NCBI RefSeq assembly: GCF_000359605.1
Contig: NZ_APML01000016.1
Location: forward strand, 1 to 64,000
Length of the DNA stretch: 64,000 bases
Direction of reading: 5' to 3'
Source: Gracilibacillus halophilus YIM-C55.5
Lineage (GTDB): Bacteria > Bacillota > Bacilli > Bacillales > Amphibacillaceae
Shown here: in pieces, positions 1 through 8,756 of the stretch
How positions within the stretch are numbered: the stretch's first letter is position 1
Layout: every line of letters begins with the position of its first letter
The notes under the pieces: generated by a model
Seen by the model: the letters and a program-made list of their open reading frames with translations, nothing else
Told to the model about the DNA's origin: nothing
Databases searched by the model: none
Program-made: the position numbers and the translations under genes

Positions 1-1083
1 AAAATCATACGGTAAGTCAGACGATGAATCAACGACTAAATAGTAATCAGGATCAAGCCCAATATCATGAAATAATTGATGTAATTCCATCCATTCCTTC
101 ATTTGTAAGTTCGGATTAAATTCCACATATTTAAATAGCCTGCGATTGATAAAACGATAGGTTAAATCCCGTAAAATAATGTCATCCTCTTCGGCCCACA
201 TTTGAAAATAATAGAGAACAACCGATTCATCTAATCGAATATAGTCTTGTAAACTGACATCCCCTTCAAAAAACGACAGGAAATGGGTTGGCTCGACTTT
301 AAATCTATATCCTTCATCATACAATTGCTTCACTCGGTGTAAAATTTTCGTTAAAATCACTTCCGCACTACGAGTAACCGGATGAAAATAGACTTGCCAA
401 TACATTTGATACCGACTCATAATATAATCTTCTACTGCATGCATGCCGGAAGCTTTGATGACGACTTGATCTTCCATTGGGCGCATCACCCGTAGAATAC
501 GCTCCATATCAAAGTGACCATAGCTCACACCCGTAAAATAAGCATCACGCTGTAAATAATCCATCCGATCGGCATCAATCTGGCTCGAAATCAAGCTAAT
601 AACGAGCTTGTCATGATACGTCTTATTAATTACATCCGCTACCTTTTTCGGAAAATCTTCACTTACCTTTTCCAAAATGTGACGCACTTCTGTGTCGCCT
701 AAAATAATCGCTCGGGTGAAAAATTCGTGATCGAGTTTAAATACTTTTTCAAACGAATGCGAAAACGGACCGTGCCCTAAATCATGAAGCAAGGCTGCGC
801 AAAGACATAAGAGACGTTCTTCTCGATTCCAATTCGGGCGATCGTCAAAGTTAATTAAAATGCGGCGGACAATTTCATATACCCCAAGTGAATGGTTAAA
901 CCGACTATGTTCAGCTCCATGAAAGGTTAAATATGAGGTTCCGAGTTGTTTGATGCGACGTAATCGCTGAAATTCTTTCGTTCCGATTAAGTCCCATATT
1001 ACACGATCTCTCACATGAACATAACGATGCACAGGGTCTTTAAATACTTTTTCTTCATGCAATTGTTCGTCTTTATAAGTCAT
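1..1083 (-). CDS. ywfO: HD-domain phosphohydrolase, YwfO-like (3' end outside window)
   Basis: The frame stays open from an ATG at 1083 to the left edge, giving 361 residues without the C-terminus. The SD GGGAAGG lies just upstream. An HD metal-binding signature is clear: the region HGAEHSRFNHSLGVYE (about residues 55-70) followed by LLHDLGHGPFSHSFE (about 99-113), then SSQIDADRMDYLQRDA, the arrangement of dGTPase/SpoT-related HD hydrolases. B. subtilis YwfO is the nearest family I recognise, and it also neighbours the lipL/pta/hemQ genes. The substrate is not deducible; nucleotide triphosphates are likely for the family. It is divergent from lipL, with a 126-bp spacer shared between the two promoters. 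Confidence 0.85.
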   Translation of the reverse strand, partial: MTYKDEQLHEEKVFKDPVHRYVHVRDRVIWDLIGTKEFQRLRRIKQLGTSYLTFHGAEHSRFNHSLGVYEIVRRILINFDDRPNWNREERLLCLCAALLHDLGHGPFSHSFEKVFKLDHEFFTRAIILGDTEVRHILEKVSEDFPKKVADVINKTYHDKLVISLISSQIDADRMDYLQRDAYFTGVSYGHFDMERILRVMRPMEDQVVIKASGMHAVEDYIMSRYQMYWQVYFHPVTRSAEVILTKILHRVKQLYDEGYRFKVEPTHFLSFFEGDVSLQDYIRLDESVVLYYFQMWAEEDDIILRDLTYRFINRRLFKYVEFNPNLQMKEWMELHQLFHDIGLDPDYYLVVDSSSDLPYDF

Positions 1084-1209
1084 GACATTACCTTCCCTTT
1101 TTATCTTATATTCAGTATAATATAATTTCAGTCAAACGAAAACCTGTGATTGATTTTTCTGATATAATAAGAGCGCAATAGATGTGAACACTTCAAAGGA
1201 TGGGACGAA

Positions 1210-2040
1210 ATGAACGGACATACATTTTTTGAACATAAACAGATACGATTGATCGATCATAGTCATCCAGGCGCACTTCAGACGGCTATGGCTTCTTTCG
1301 CAGTCGATGATACGTTATGTCAAACCATCGGAAAAAGCACAAATGACGTAGCGGTACGATTTTGGGTGCATCCGAAAACCGTTGTGCTCGGTGCCATTGA
1401 TACGAGACTACCAGCATTCGCTGAGGCACATTCTTTTTTGCAACAACAAGGATATGAAGTCGTCGTAAGGAATTCCGGCGGCTTAGCGGTGAATCTGGAC
1501 GATGGTGTGTTAAATGTTTCATTCATTATACCTGATACGCCGGAAATGGGGATTCATTCGGGGTATGCGTTAATGACTGATTCGATTCGTAGCCTTTTTT
1601 CTTCATGGACGAAGGACATTGAAGCATATGAAATTACGGGATCTTATTGTCCTGGCGATTATGACCTGAGTATTGATGGCAAGAAATTCGCTGGCATTTC
1701 ACAACGTCGGGTAAAAGGCGGCATTGCTGTTCAGATTTATATATGCGTTGAAGGAAGCGGCAGTGAACGAGCCGCACTGATTCGTGATTTTTACACTTAC
1801 GGAAAAGCGAACGTATCTGAGCGTTTCACCTACCCTACGGTTGATCCACAAACGATGCGTTCTGTGAATGAACTTTTACATACCGATTTTTCAACTGCTA
1901 AAGTGCAGCAACTCATCATGCAGTGGTTATCTGATACAGGAGCATTTCTTTATGAACATGATATACAAGATGAGGAACTGCTTGAATTTGAGAAACGAAT
2001 GACACAAATGGTCGAACGAAACGCAAAAGCACTCGAGTAA
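1210..2040 (+). CDS. lipL: Octanoyl-[GcvH]:protein N-octanoyltransferase LipL
   Basis: A 276-residue protein of the BPL/LplA/LipB fold. In Bacillus, LipL moves octanoyl groups from GcvH to E2 subunits by amidotransfer during lipoic acid synthesis in the cytoplasm. The catalytic region EITGSYCPGDYDLSIDGKKFAGISQRR-like stretch starts near residue 141, with the thiol at Cys147 and the conserved Lys159. RNSGGLAVNLDDGVLN (88-103) is the lipoyl-binding loop. The ATG at 1210 has AAAGG about 10 nt upstream. The neighbourhood (ywfO, pta, hemQ) matches the ywfL locus of B. subtilis. Its stop codon lies within a terminator shared with the convergent menC-like gene. Confidence 0.9.
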   Translation: MNGHTFFEHKQIRLIDHSHPGALQTAMASFAVDDTLCQTIGKSTNDVAVRFWVHPKTVVLGAIDTRLPAFAEAHSFLQQQGYEVVVRNSGGLAVNLDDGVLNVSFIIPDTPEMGIHSGYALMTDSIRSLFSSWTKDIEAYEITGSYCPGDYDLSIDGKKFAGISQRRVKGGIAVQIYICVEGSGSERAALIRDFYTYGKANVSERFTYPTVDPQTMRSVNELLHTDFSTAKVQQLIMQWLSDTGAFLYEHDIQDEELLEFEKRMTQMVERNAKALE

Positions 2041-2066
2041 TCTTTAACGTAACCGAGTGCTTTTTT
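2026..2066. terminator. Bidirectional terminator between lipL and the menC-like gene
   Basis: AAAGCACTCG pairs with CGAGTGCTTT across an 18-nt loop. T runs follow on the plus strand and A runs precede it, so it can end transcription from both sides. The lipL stop codon lies in the loop. Confidence 0.75.
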
Positions 2067-3171
2067 GGTGTACGATTTGTTGGATTCGGTATTGTTCTAA
2101 TACATCCCAATTGATTTCTCGACCGATTCCTGGCATCTTGGAAAGTTGAACATGCCCGTTTTCAACAGTTACTTCCGGATCGATTATATCTTGATGCCAG
2201 TACCGGCTTGACGCTCCAGGATCTGCTGGAAAGCGGAAATTTTCAAGTGTCGCAAGCGCTAAACTTTGCAACCTTCCCACACCCGCTTCCAACATTCCTC
2301 CGCACCAAACTGGTATGTGATGCGCGGCACAGTAATCATGAATCTGAATCGCATGCGTGAAGCCGCCAACTTTTCCTAACTTTATACTCATCACTTGGCA
2401 ACTATGAAGCGCAATCGCCGTTTTCGCATCAGCCAACGTATGAATGCTTTCATCTAAACAAATCGGTGTTTTTAATTTTTCTTGAAGTTTGGCGTGATCC
2501 ACAAAATCATGAGGCGCAAACGGCTGCTCGATCATCATAAGTTGATACTCGTCGAATTTTTTTAAATGATCGATATTTTCTACACGGTAAGCTGAATTGG
2601 CATCTACCATCAGTGGCAAATCTGGATAATGTTGACGAACAAGTTCGAGCGTATGTAAGTCATGTTGCGGTGACACCTTTAATTTTATCCGTTGATACCC
2701 TTGATTGAGCGCTGATTGCATCTTTTCCAGCAAATGTTGATCCGTTGCCTGCATTCCAATCGTAGCACCCACTGGAATTTGCGAACGCACACCACCGATC
2801 ACCTCATAAAGCGGCTTTCTCTGTCGCTTCGCATAGAGATCCCACACTGCGGTTTCGATCGCCGCCTTGGCCATTTGATGACGACGCACGTGTTGAAAGA
2901 GAGTGACGAGATCATTCGGATGAACAATGGAAGCGGATTGAAGCGCTGGTATGAGATGCTGCTCCATAATTACGCGGGTTGTTTCCGTTGTTTCTTCTGT
3001 ATACCAAGGCGAATCAAAGGCGACGGTTTCTCCATAGCCTCTGATCCCGTCTTGATCAACGAGTTCGATGATATAGAGATCTTTGTCCGTGACGGTCGTT
3101 AGACTATTGGTAAAAGGATTCTTTAATGGCATATGTACATGGTGTAAAATCACGCGTTCGATTTGGATCAT
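2044..3171 (-). CDS. menC: o-succinylbenzoate synthase / N-acylamino acid racemase-type enolase
   Basis: A 375-residue enolase-superfamily protein. The muconate-lactonizing subgroup motifs are all present: KLK Lys pair at 163/165 (RIKLKVSP), metal ligands Asp190 (MVDANSAY), Glu215 (EQPF) and Asp240 (LDESI), and the second-side catalytic Lys264 (IKLGKVGG). Proteins this close to Geobacillus/Bacillus OSBS-NAAAR make o-succinylbenzoate for menaquinone and may also racemise N-acylamino acids. No other men gene is in the window, so the physiological substrate is uncertain. I chose the ATG at 3171, which has AAAGGATG upstream; the frame stays open to 3288 but that extension lacks a Shine-Dalgarno and is unlike the family N-terminus. 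Confidence 0.8.
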   Translation of the reverse strand: MIQIERVILHHVHMPLKNPFTNSLTTVTDKDLYIIELVDQDGIRGYGETVAFDSPWYTEETTETTRVIMEQHLIPALQSASIVHPNDLVTLFQHVRRHQMAKAAIETAVWDLYAKRQRKPLYEVIGGVRSQIPVGATIGMQATDQHLLEKMQSALNQGYQRIKLKVSPQHDLHTLELVRQHYPDLPLMVDANSAYRVENIDHLKKFDEYQLMMIEQPFAPHDFVDHAKLQEKLKTPICLDESIHTLADAKTAIALHSCQVMSIKLGKVGGFTHAIQIHDYCAAHHIPVWCGGMLEAGVGRLQSLALATLENFRFPADPGASSRYWHQDIIDPEVTVENGHVQLSKMPGIGREINWDVLEQYRIQQIVHQKSTRLR

Positions 3172-3308
3172 AGACGTTTCATCCTTTTTCGTAATTCTTG
3201 ACTGCCATGAGTATATCATGTTTCGAGCAATCAGCGGGTGCCAAGGTGAAAATTCCGTTGGATAGATAAAATCCCCTATACATATCATATAGGAGATTCA
3301 TGCAGGGA

Positions 3309-3524
3309 TTATTTAATTAAATTTTGAAGAGTTTTATTTGTTTGTTCAATTCTTTCTTTATTCTGTTCTTTATAGTTTTTAATAAATTCTCTTGTTTGAC
3401 GATCGACTTCTTTTTTTTCTTTAGGATCTGTAACAGGATAAGCATAAACGCCATTATGGTACTTATCAATTTCAATAGCTGTTTGACGAATACCTTCTTT
3501 ATCAATAGAACGTTGTTTCATCAT
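3309..3524 (-). CDS. Small charged hypothetical protein (71 aa)
   Basis: I do not recognise this protein. It is rich in Lys and Glu and lacks a signal peptide or membrane segment. The C-terminal half (PKEKKEVDRQTREF and onward) is probably helical. The start codon at 3524 is preceded by AAGGAGTG, which overlaps the 3' end of the 54-codon reading frame at 3531-3695, so the two look translationally coupled. It could be a remnant of a mobile element or a small toxin-antitoxin-like unit, but nothing in the sequence proves either. Confidence 0.6.
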   Translation of the reverse strand: MMKQRSIDKEGIRQTAIEIDKYHNGVYAYPVTDPKEKKEVDRQTREFIKNYKEQNKERIEQTNKTLQNLIK

Positions 3525-3530
3525 AAGGAA

Positions 3531-3695
3531 TCACACTCCTTTTTTATAGTATAACGTAAGTAAATCATGCGATGTAACGTCATCGATAACTAATCGATAA
3601 AATGATATTGGGATAGCTCCAAATCGTTGATAAGAAACTGGTACCACATCCGCTTCATACGTCTCTTGATTATCCTTTGTACTTACAATATACAT
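3531..3695 (-). CDS. Small hypothetical protein (54 aa), first gene of a two-gene unit
   Basis: The frame starts at the ATG at 3695 (MYIVSTKDNQETYEADVVPV at the N-terminus) and ends at the TGA at 3531. GAGGAG sits 9 nt upstream of the start. The last codons overlap the Shine-Dalgarno of the 71-residue gene that follows after 6 nt, which argues for coordinated translation. The product is soluble and mixed in charge, with no motif I recognise. Support comes from the ribosome binding site and coupling, not from homology. Confidence 0.5.
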   Translation of the reverse strand: MYIVSTKDNQETYEADVVPVSYQRFGAIPISFYRLVIDDVTSHDLLTLYYKKGV

Positions 3696-3784
3696 GGCTT
3701 ATTTCTCCTCATATACTTTTGTATAAGTATAGCATATAACTTGTAGGAAAAATTACAACAGGTCTCAAATTCCAATACGTTATG

Positions 3785-3822
3785 CAAAAAAATGCACAGA
3801 GGGAAAAATCCCTACTGTGCAT
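3785..3822 (-). terminator. Intrinsic terminator of pta
   Basis: On the minus strand ATGCACAGTAGGG pairs with CCCTCTGTGCAT around a short loop and runs into seven T residues. The pta stop codon is within the ascending stem. Confidence 0.85.
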
Positions 3823-4792
3823 CGTATGCTTGTGCTGCGGTAATAACCGCCAATTTGTAGGCGTCATCTGCGCTACAACCACGTGATAAATCATTCACTG
3901 GTTTGTTTAAGCCTTGTAAAATAGGTCCAACTGCATCAAATCCACCAAGACGCTGTACCATTTTATAGCCAATGTTTCCTGCTTCTAAGCCCGGGAATAC
4001 AAATACGTTCGCATCACCTTTGATATCTGAGTCTGGCGCTTTTTTCTCTGCAACGGATGGTACAAAGGCTGCGTCAAATTGGAATTCACCATCTAATGTT
4101 AATTCAGGTGCTTTTTCTTTTGCGATTTGCACAGCTTCAGCCACTTTTTCTGTTTCAGGTGATTTCGCCGACCCTTTCGTGGAAAAGCTAAGCATCGCTA
4201 CGCGCGGATCGACGTCGAATAATGAAGCCGTTTCTGCACTCGTCATAGCAATTTCAGCAAGGTCTTGGGCTTCTGGCGCAATATTAATCGCACAATCAGC
4301 AAATACATAACGTTCATCATCACGCACCATGACAAATACCCCTGATGTTTTGCTTATTCCTGGTTTGGTTTTAATAATTTGTAAAGCTGGGCGTACAGTA
4401 TCCGCTGTTGAATGCGCAGCCCCACTTACTAAACCATCTGCTTGATCCATATATACGAGCATCGTGCCAAAGTAATTGGCATTCAACAATTTCTCACGCG
4501 CATCTTCCTCGGTAGCTTTTCCTTTCCGACGCTCGACAAAGGCCGCAACCATCTGATCAAATGCAGCGTACGTGTGCGGATCAATCATATCTACACCATC
4601 TAATGGGCACGACAATTCTTCAGCCTTCTGTTCTATTTTTTCTTCGTTTCCGATTAATACAGGTTGAATAATACCCTCTTGACCTAGTTGGCTAGCTGCC
4701 GTTAAGATCCTTTCATCTAATCCTTCAGGAAAAACGATTTTACTAGCATTACCAGACAACTTATTTTTCATTTCTGTAAACATATCGCTCAT
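3812..4792 (-). CDS. pta: Phosphate acetyltransferase
   Basis: 326 residues, the length of the short single-domain Pta of Bacillus (323 aa in B. subtilis). It interconverts acetyl-CoA and acetyl phosphate in overflow acetate metabolism. Diagnostic stretches are KIVFPEGLDERIL near residue 18, QADGLVSGAAHSTADTVRPALQ (about 118-138) in the CoA/phosphate site, and the C-terminal GLNKPVNDLSRGCSADD. GGAGGG precedes the ATG. The ackA partner is not adjacent, as in B. subtilis. It is divergent from hemQ, as ywfJ(pta) and ywfI(hemQ) are neighbours in B. subtilis. Confidence 0.95.
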   Translation of the reverse strand: MSDMFTEMKNKLSGNASKIVFPEGLDERILTAASQLGQEGIIQPVLIGNEEKIEQKAEELSCPLDGVDMIDPHTYAAFDQMVAAFVERRKGKATEEDAREKLLNANYFGTMLVYMDQADGLVSGAAHSTADTVRPALQIIKTKPGISKTSGVFVMVRDDERYVFADCAINIAPEAQDLAEIAMTSAETASLFDVDPRVAMLSFSTKGSAKSPETEKVAEAVQIAKEKAPELTLDGEFQFDAAFVPSVAEKKAPDSDIKGDANVFVFPGLEAGNIGYKMVQRLGGFDAVGPILQGLNKPVNDLSRGCSADDAYKLAVITAAQAYDAQ

Positions 4793-5015
4793 ATATTAAC
4801 CCTCCATATGATATCTGTATTATATATTAACGCTTTTTGTGTTATAATGAAACCCTCATGAAAAATGTATGCGTTTTTATCTAGAAAAATTTTCGAGTGT
4901 TCACGCGTTTGTCAAAAACATTGAATTTTATCGGTCATTCGGATAGCGAATCTATGATTAATTTTCCCTATATATGTTATATTAAACGAAACAAGCCATA
5001 AAGGAGAGATGAACC

Positions 5016-5761
5016 ATGCCTGAAGCAGTTGAAACCATGGATGGCTGGTATTGCTTCATGATTTGAGAAAAATCGATTGGATCAAATGGAAACAAGCTTC
5101 TGAATCTGAGCGAACACAAGCCGTAAAAGAATTACAAGATATGCTCACTGCTTGGGAGGATGTTGAGGAAAATCGCGAAGGAAGTCACGCTTTCTACAGT
5201 ATTATGGGGCACAAGGCTGACTTCATCCTCATGATTTTGCGTCCGACGATACAGGAAGTTAGTGATATTGAATTACGTTTTAATAAATCGAAATTTGCAG
5301 AGTTTACGATACCTAGTTATTCTTACGTTTCTGTCGTCGAATTATCGAAATATATGGCTAAAGAAGGCGAAAATCCAGAAGATAACCCTGGCGTTCGCGC
5401 TCGATTGAAACCGCGCTTACCAAAGTGGGAACACATTTGTTTCTATCCAATGGACAAGCGCCGGGAAGGAAATGATAATTGGTACATGTTACCGATGGAT
5501 GAGCGTCGCCAACTTATGTATGAACATAGCTTCACCGGCCGTAAATATGCTGGAAAAGTAAAACAGATTATTACTGGATCGATGGGGCTCGATGACTGGG
5601 AATGGAGTGTTACGTTATTTGCAAAGGATATGCTACAAATTAAAAAATTGATCTATGAAATGCGTTTTGATGTCGTCAGTGCCCGGTACGGAGAATTCGG
5701 TTCGTTCTATGTCGGTAATCTTTTAACGATTGATGACATTCCTGATTACTTCGCCGTGTAG
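5016..5761 (+). CDS. hemQ: Coproheme decarboxylase HemQ (single-base frameshift near 5054)
   Basis: HemQ converts Fe-coproporphyrin III to heme b, the last step of the Gram-positive coproporphyrin pathway. Reading from the ATG at 5016 (AAGGAGAG upstream) gives [13 protein letters not shown], then a stop 8 codons later. One extra C after 5054 restores [13 protein letters not shown] and a 248-residue protein of family length. In that repaired numbering the functional residues are in place: Tyr144 and Lys148 (FYPMDKRR) and the proximal heme ligand His171 ([13 protein letters not shown]). The unrepaired frame opens only at 5051 and would lack the conserved N-terminus. I take the break to be a sequence error or a recent mutation. 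Confidence 0.9.
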
Positions 5762-5792
5762 AGCTTGCGACAAAGAATATTGAATGATAACC

Positions 5793-5840
5793 ACCCAAAT
5801 GTTAATTGATTTTGATCCGTTAGCATTTGGGTTTATTTTT
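5793..5840 (+). terminator. Terminator of hemQ
   Basis: ACCCAAATG pairs with CATTTGGGT across a 22-nt loop, followed by a T-rich tract (TTTATTTTT). Confidence 0.65.
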
Positions 5841-6018
5841 GGATATCTCGAGAACACTGCTTCGTCAATATCCTTTCATTTTTAGCTTAGGCTAGTTAGA
5901 AACATATATCCCAATCTTTTTTCATTGAAGAAAAGCATGAATCCCTCATTCGGTGCATAGATATGCTTAGTAGGAATGTGTAAAAGCACGCATTAATTAT
6001 CGCAAGGGGGAACGATCC

Positions 6019-6528
6019 ATGAGTAAAAATCAAGGCGATTTCAGGCAACAGCCCTATCAACAAGGCGGCGGTATGTACAACCCACAACAGTTTTATCCGA
6101 TGCAAGGCGCACAACAAGGCGGGTATAGTGGGTATCCTTACGGCGGTCAAGGATTTTCTCAAATGCCTATGCAACAACAACCTCAACAGCAGCAACCACA
6201 ACAACAGCAACAACAACAACAACAGCAACAACAGACGAGTATATCTGACACACCAGGGATGTTACCGATACAAGAATCATATATCGAGAACATCCTCCGC
6301 TTGAATAAAGGGAAACGAGCGACTGTTTATATGACATTTGAGAATAACGAACGTTGGAATGCCAAAATTTTCAAAGGAATTATTGAAGCAGCTGGTCGTG
6401 ATCACATTATTTTAAGCGATCCCGAAACAGGCAAGCGTTATTTACTACTGATGATCTACCTAGACTATATCACCTTTGACGAAGAAATTAACTACCAATA
6501 TCCATTTGGCCCAGGGTCTAATCAATAA
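6019..6528 (+). CDS. gerQ: Spore coat protein GerQ (YwdL) with polyglutamine tract
   Basis: GerQ is an inner coat protein needed for localisation of the cortex hydrolase CwlJ, and in Bacillus it is cross-linked by the transglutaminase Tgl. This 169-residue protein has the two expected parts: a Gln/Gly/Tyr-rich N-terminus (1-75) and a conserved C-terminal domain from TPGMLPIQESYIENILRLNK (about 78) to the end, including RYLLLMIYLDYITFDEE. Residues 52-72 are almost pure glutamine, encoded by mixed CAA/CAG codons. Only one Lys (Lys3) lies in the N-terminal tail. The SD AAGGGGG is 8-9 nt upstream of the ATG. The ywdI-ywdK-gerQ neighbourhood is the same as in B. subtilis. Confidence 0.93.
   Translation: MSKNQGDFRQQPYQQGGGMYNPQQFYPMQGAQQGGYSGYPYGGQGFSQMPMQQQPQQQQPQQQQQQQQQQQQTSISDTPGMLPIQESYIENILRLNKGKRATVYMTFENNERWNAKIFKGIIEAAGRDHIILSDPETGKRYLLLMIYLDYITFDEEINYQYPFGPGSNQ
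6182..6233 (+). repeat. CAA/CAG trinucleotide tract in gerQ
   Basis: A run of CAA and CAG codons interrupted by one CCA encodes glutamines about 55-72. The codon mixture limits, but does not exclude, slippage. Confidence 0.8.
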
Positions 6529-6535
6529 TATGACA

Positions 6536-6576
6536 TAAAAAGCACAAGCAATCAATGACTGCTTGTGCTTCTTTTT
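6536..6576. terminator. Bidirectional terminator between gerQ and ywdK
   Basis: AAGCACAAGCA pairs with TGCTTGTGCTT across a 9-nt loop, with A and T runs on the flanks serving the two convergent genes. Confidence 0.85.
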
Positions 6577-6583
6577 GTATACT

Positions 6584-6955
6584 TTAAACAAATTTCATAA
6601 CGACATAACCAAGTAATATCCAGCCGATTAAAAAGGCGACACCACCAATTGGCGTAATCATTGCAAATCCCTTTAAACCTGATACAGAATAGATATATAG
6701 ACTACCAGAGAATAATACAACACCAATGAAAAAGAACCAGCCAGCTGTTGTTAAGCTAACAGCATTGATCCGCTGTAATAATAAGCCCGTGACCAATAAC
6801 GCCATCGTATGAAACATTTGATAATTGACGGCCTTTTCCCATGTTGATAGCATTTTCTCCGATAAACGACTTTCTAATCCGTGCGCACCAAAGGCACCTA
6901 GAGCTACCGCTAAAAATCCATTAAGTGCACCAAGTACGAGAAACAACTTCACCAT
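6584..6955 (-). CDS. ywdK: DUF423 family membrane protein YwdK
   Basis: A 123-residue integral membrane protein with about four transmembrane helices and the conserved N-terminal stretch LGALNGFLAVALGAFGAHGLE (about residues 7-27) of the DUF423 family. The function of the family is unknown. It lies 15 bp downstream of ywdI on the same strand, and both are convergent to gerQ, as in B. subtilis. No regulatory signal is evident beyond the terminator shared with gerQ. Confidence 0.9.
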   Translation of the reverse strand: MVKLFLVLGALNGFLAVALGAFGAHGLESRLSEKMLSTWEKAVNYQMFHTMALLVTGLLLQRINAVSLTTAGWFFFIGVVLFSGSLYIYSVSGLKGFAMITPIGGVAFLIGWILLGYVVMKFV

Positions 6956-6970
6956 ATTTTCATCCCCCGA

Positions 6971-7276
6971 TTAAAAATCAAATATTGAATCGCCATTCGC
7001 TTCTTCTTCTCGCGACGTCGATGGCTGTTTCGCATTTTTCTTATCATGCGTACGAGGTAAATCCCCCATCATTTGTTGCATTTCTGCTTGATTCATTGCT
7101 GGCTCTACACTCGAAGGCCGCGTACCAGCCACAGACGTATGACTTTTATCTTCCGTCAATAATTCGGTTAATGTTTGAATCGCTCGTGCATGTTCTCTCA
7201 CATTGCTTTCATGTTCCATCGCTTGATGACACTCAGCAATAATTTTATTAAAAACCGCTTGATTGGAAATCGTCAT
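6971..7276 (-). CDS. ywdI: YwdI family protein
   Basis: A 101-residue soluble protein. The N-terminal helix region (FNKIIAECHQAMEHESNVREHARAIQTLTELL, about residues 9-40, quoted in part) is typical of the YwdI family, followed by a low-complexity polar tail ending in SIFDF. Function unknown. It heads the ywdI-ywdK pair, and its start (SD AGAGAGGG) lies only 24 bp from the end of the SNF transporter gene transcribed in the same direction. Confidence 0.8.
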   Translation of the reverse strand: MTISNQAVFNKIIAECHQAMEHESNVREHARAIQTLTELLTEDKSHTSVAGTRPSSVEPAMNQAEMQQMMGDLPRTHDKKNAKQPSTSREEEANGDSIFDF

Positions 7277-7300
7277 CGCACTTCACCCTCTCTTCTTTCA

Positions 7301-8638
7301 TTATACAATGCCAATTGCATTTAGGAAAATAAGAAGGATGAGAAGTGGCGCAATATATTTGATCACTGTATACCAAATAGGACCGATGGCCGTGTTCGTT
7401 AAGTCACTGGCATCCAATGCTTGTTGTTTCGTAAAATACCAACCGACAAAGAGCGCCATCGTTAATCCGCCAATAGGTAAAAACAGATTGGAAGCGAGAA
7501 AATCCATGGAATCCATAATATTGTTATTACCGATGATCGTCACGTCACTCCATCGTCCCATACCCAGCGAAACAGCTGCTCCTGAAAAGAAAATCACGAC
7601 ACCTACAAGCAGTGAAGCGCTTCTTCGTTTCATTTTTGCTGCACGCATTAAATACGCAACAGGTACTTCTAACAATGAAATCGATGAAGAAATGGACGCT
7701 AAACTTAACGCGGTGAAAAAGACAAAGCCAATCACACCACCAAACGCCATTTGATGAAAAATCTCTGGCAATGTAATAAATACAAGCGGTGGCCCAGATG
7801 ATGGCTCAATACCAAATGCAAACACCGCAGGAAAAATCACAATCCCTGAAATCACAGCAAACAGTGTATCCATTATGCCAATCCCTGCTGTTGCGCTAGG
7901 AAGTTTATGTTGTTTCGTTAAATAACTCCCATACGTCATCATCGTACCTACACCGAGACTAAGCGAGAAGAATGCTTGTCCTAATGCCGCAATATAGACG
8001 GATGGATTTTCTAATACTGACCAATCTGGCTGAAATAAGAACCTCATCCCTTCTGCTGCGCCAGGTAATGTTAAACTGTAAACAGCTAAAGCGACCATCA
8101 TAATTGCCAAAATCGGCATTAACACTTTATTTGCCATTTCAATCCCTTTTTTGACTCCGACAAGTACAATGATCATCGTAATGCCTAAAAACAATGCATG
8201 CCACAATAGTGGGGAATAATCTTGGCTTGTAAATGTACTAAACGCAGCCCCGTAGCCGCCTTCTGGTCGATTGAAGAGCGCTCCGGTTAAATAACCCCAC
8301 CAGTAATAAATCGCCCATCCAGCAACAACGCTGTAAAAGCTTAAAATTAAAAAAGCACTAATGACACCAAGATAACCGAACATATACCACGGTTTCTTCG
8401 GCGCTAATTTTTGATAAGAACCAACGATATCTTGTTGCGCTTTTCGTCCAATACTCACTTCGACAAGTAATAAAGGAATACCTATGACCAATACACTAAG
8501 AATATATAAAAGCAAAAAGGCTCCTCCACCATTTTCACCAGCTACATAGGAAAAGCGCCAGATATTCCCTAATCCAACAGCTGATCCCATTGCTGCCAGC
8601 ATAAAGCCTAGTCTGGAGGCCCAATTTTCTCGTTGCAT
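7301..8638 (-). CDS. Sodium-dependent transporter, SNF (NSS) family
   Basis: 445 residues. MQRENWASRLGFMLAAMGSA followed by VGLGNIWRFSYVAGENGGGAF is the hallmark TM1 with its unwound Na+/substrate site; QAFFSLSLGVGTMMTYGSYL is TM6. About 11-12 helices are visible, like LeuT/MhsT-type importers of amino acids. The substrate cannot be read from the sequence; related Bacillus proteins (YocR/YhdH) are uncharacterised or MhsT-like. I chose the ATG at 8638 because AGAGGTG precedes it and the protein begins with the family-typical N-terminus; the open frame extends to 8725 without a good start signal. Confidence 0.9.
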   Translation of the reverse strand: MQRENWASRLGFMLAAMGSAVGLGNIWRFSYVAGENGGGAFLLLYILSVLVIGIPLLLVEVSIGRKAQQDIVGSYQKLAPKKPWYMFGYLGVISAFLILSFYSVVAGWAIYYWWGYLTGALFNRPEGGYGAAFSTFTSQDYSPLLWHALFLGITMIIVLVGVKKGIEMANKVLMPILAIMMVALAVYSLTLPGAAEGMRFLFQPDWSVLENPSVYIAALGQAFFSLSLGVGTMMTYGSYLTKQHKLPSATAGIGIMDTLFAVISGIVIFPAVFAFGIEPSSGPPLVFITLPEIFHQMAFGGVIGFVFFTALSLASISSSISLLEVPVAYLMRAAKMKRRSASLLVGVVIFFSGAAVSLGMGRWSDVTIIGNNNIMDSMDFLASNLFLPIGGLTMALFVGWYFTKQQALDASDLTNTAIGPIWYTVIKYIAPLLILLIFLNAIGIV

Positions 8639-8756
8639 GTAATAAACACCTCTATCTAAACCATAATTGAAACCTATCCTATTGTACACAACATGTTCTA
8701 GCATTTCCATAGTTTTTTTCATCATGTATACTAATCACAAAAGGAGTGATTCATAG

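Noticed and set aside
5896-6231. Minus-strand frame coding for a long leucine run
   Set aside because: It is the complement of the gerQ glutamine tract and has no start signal.
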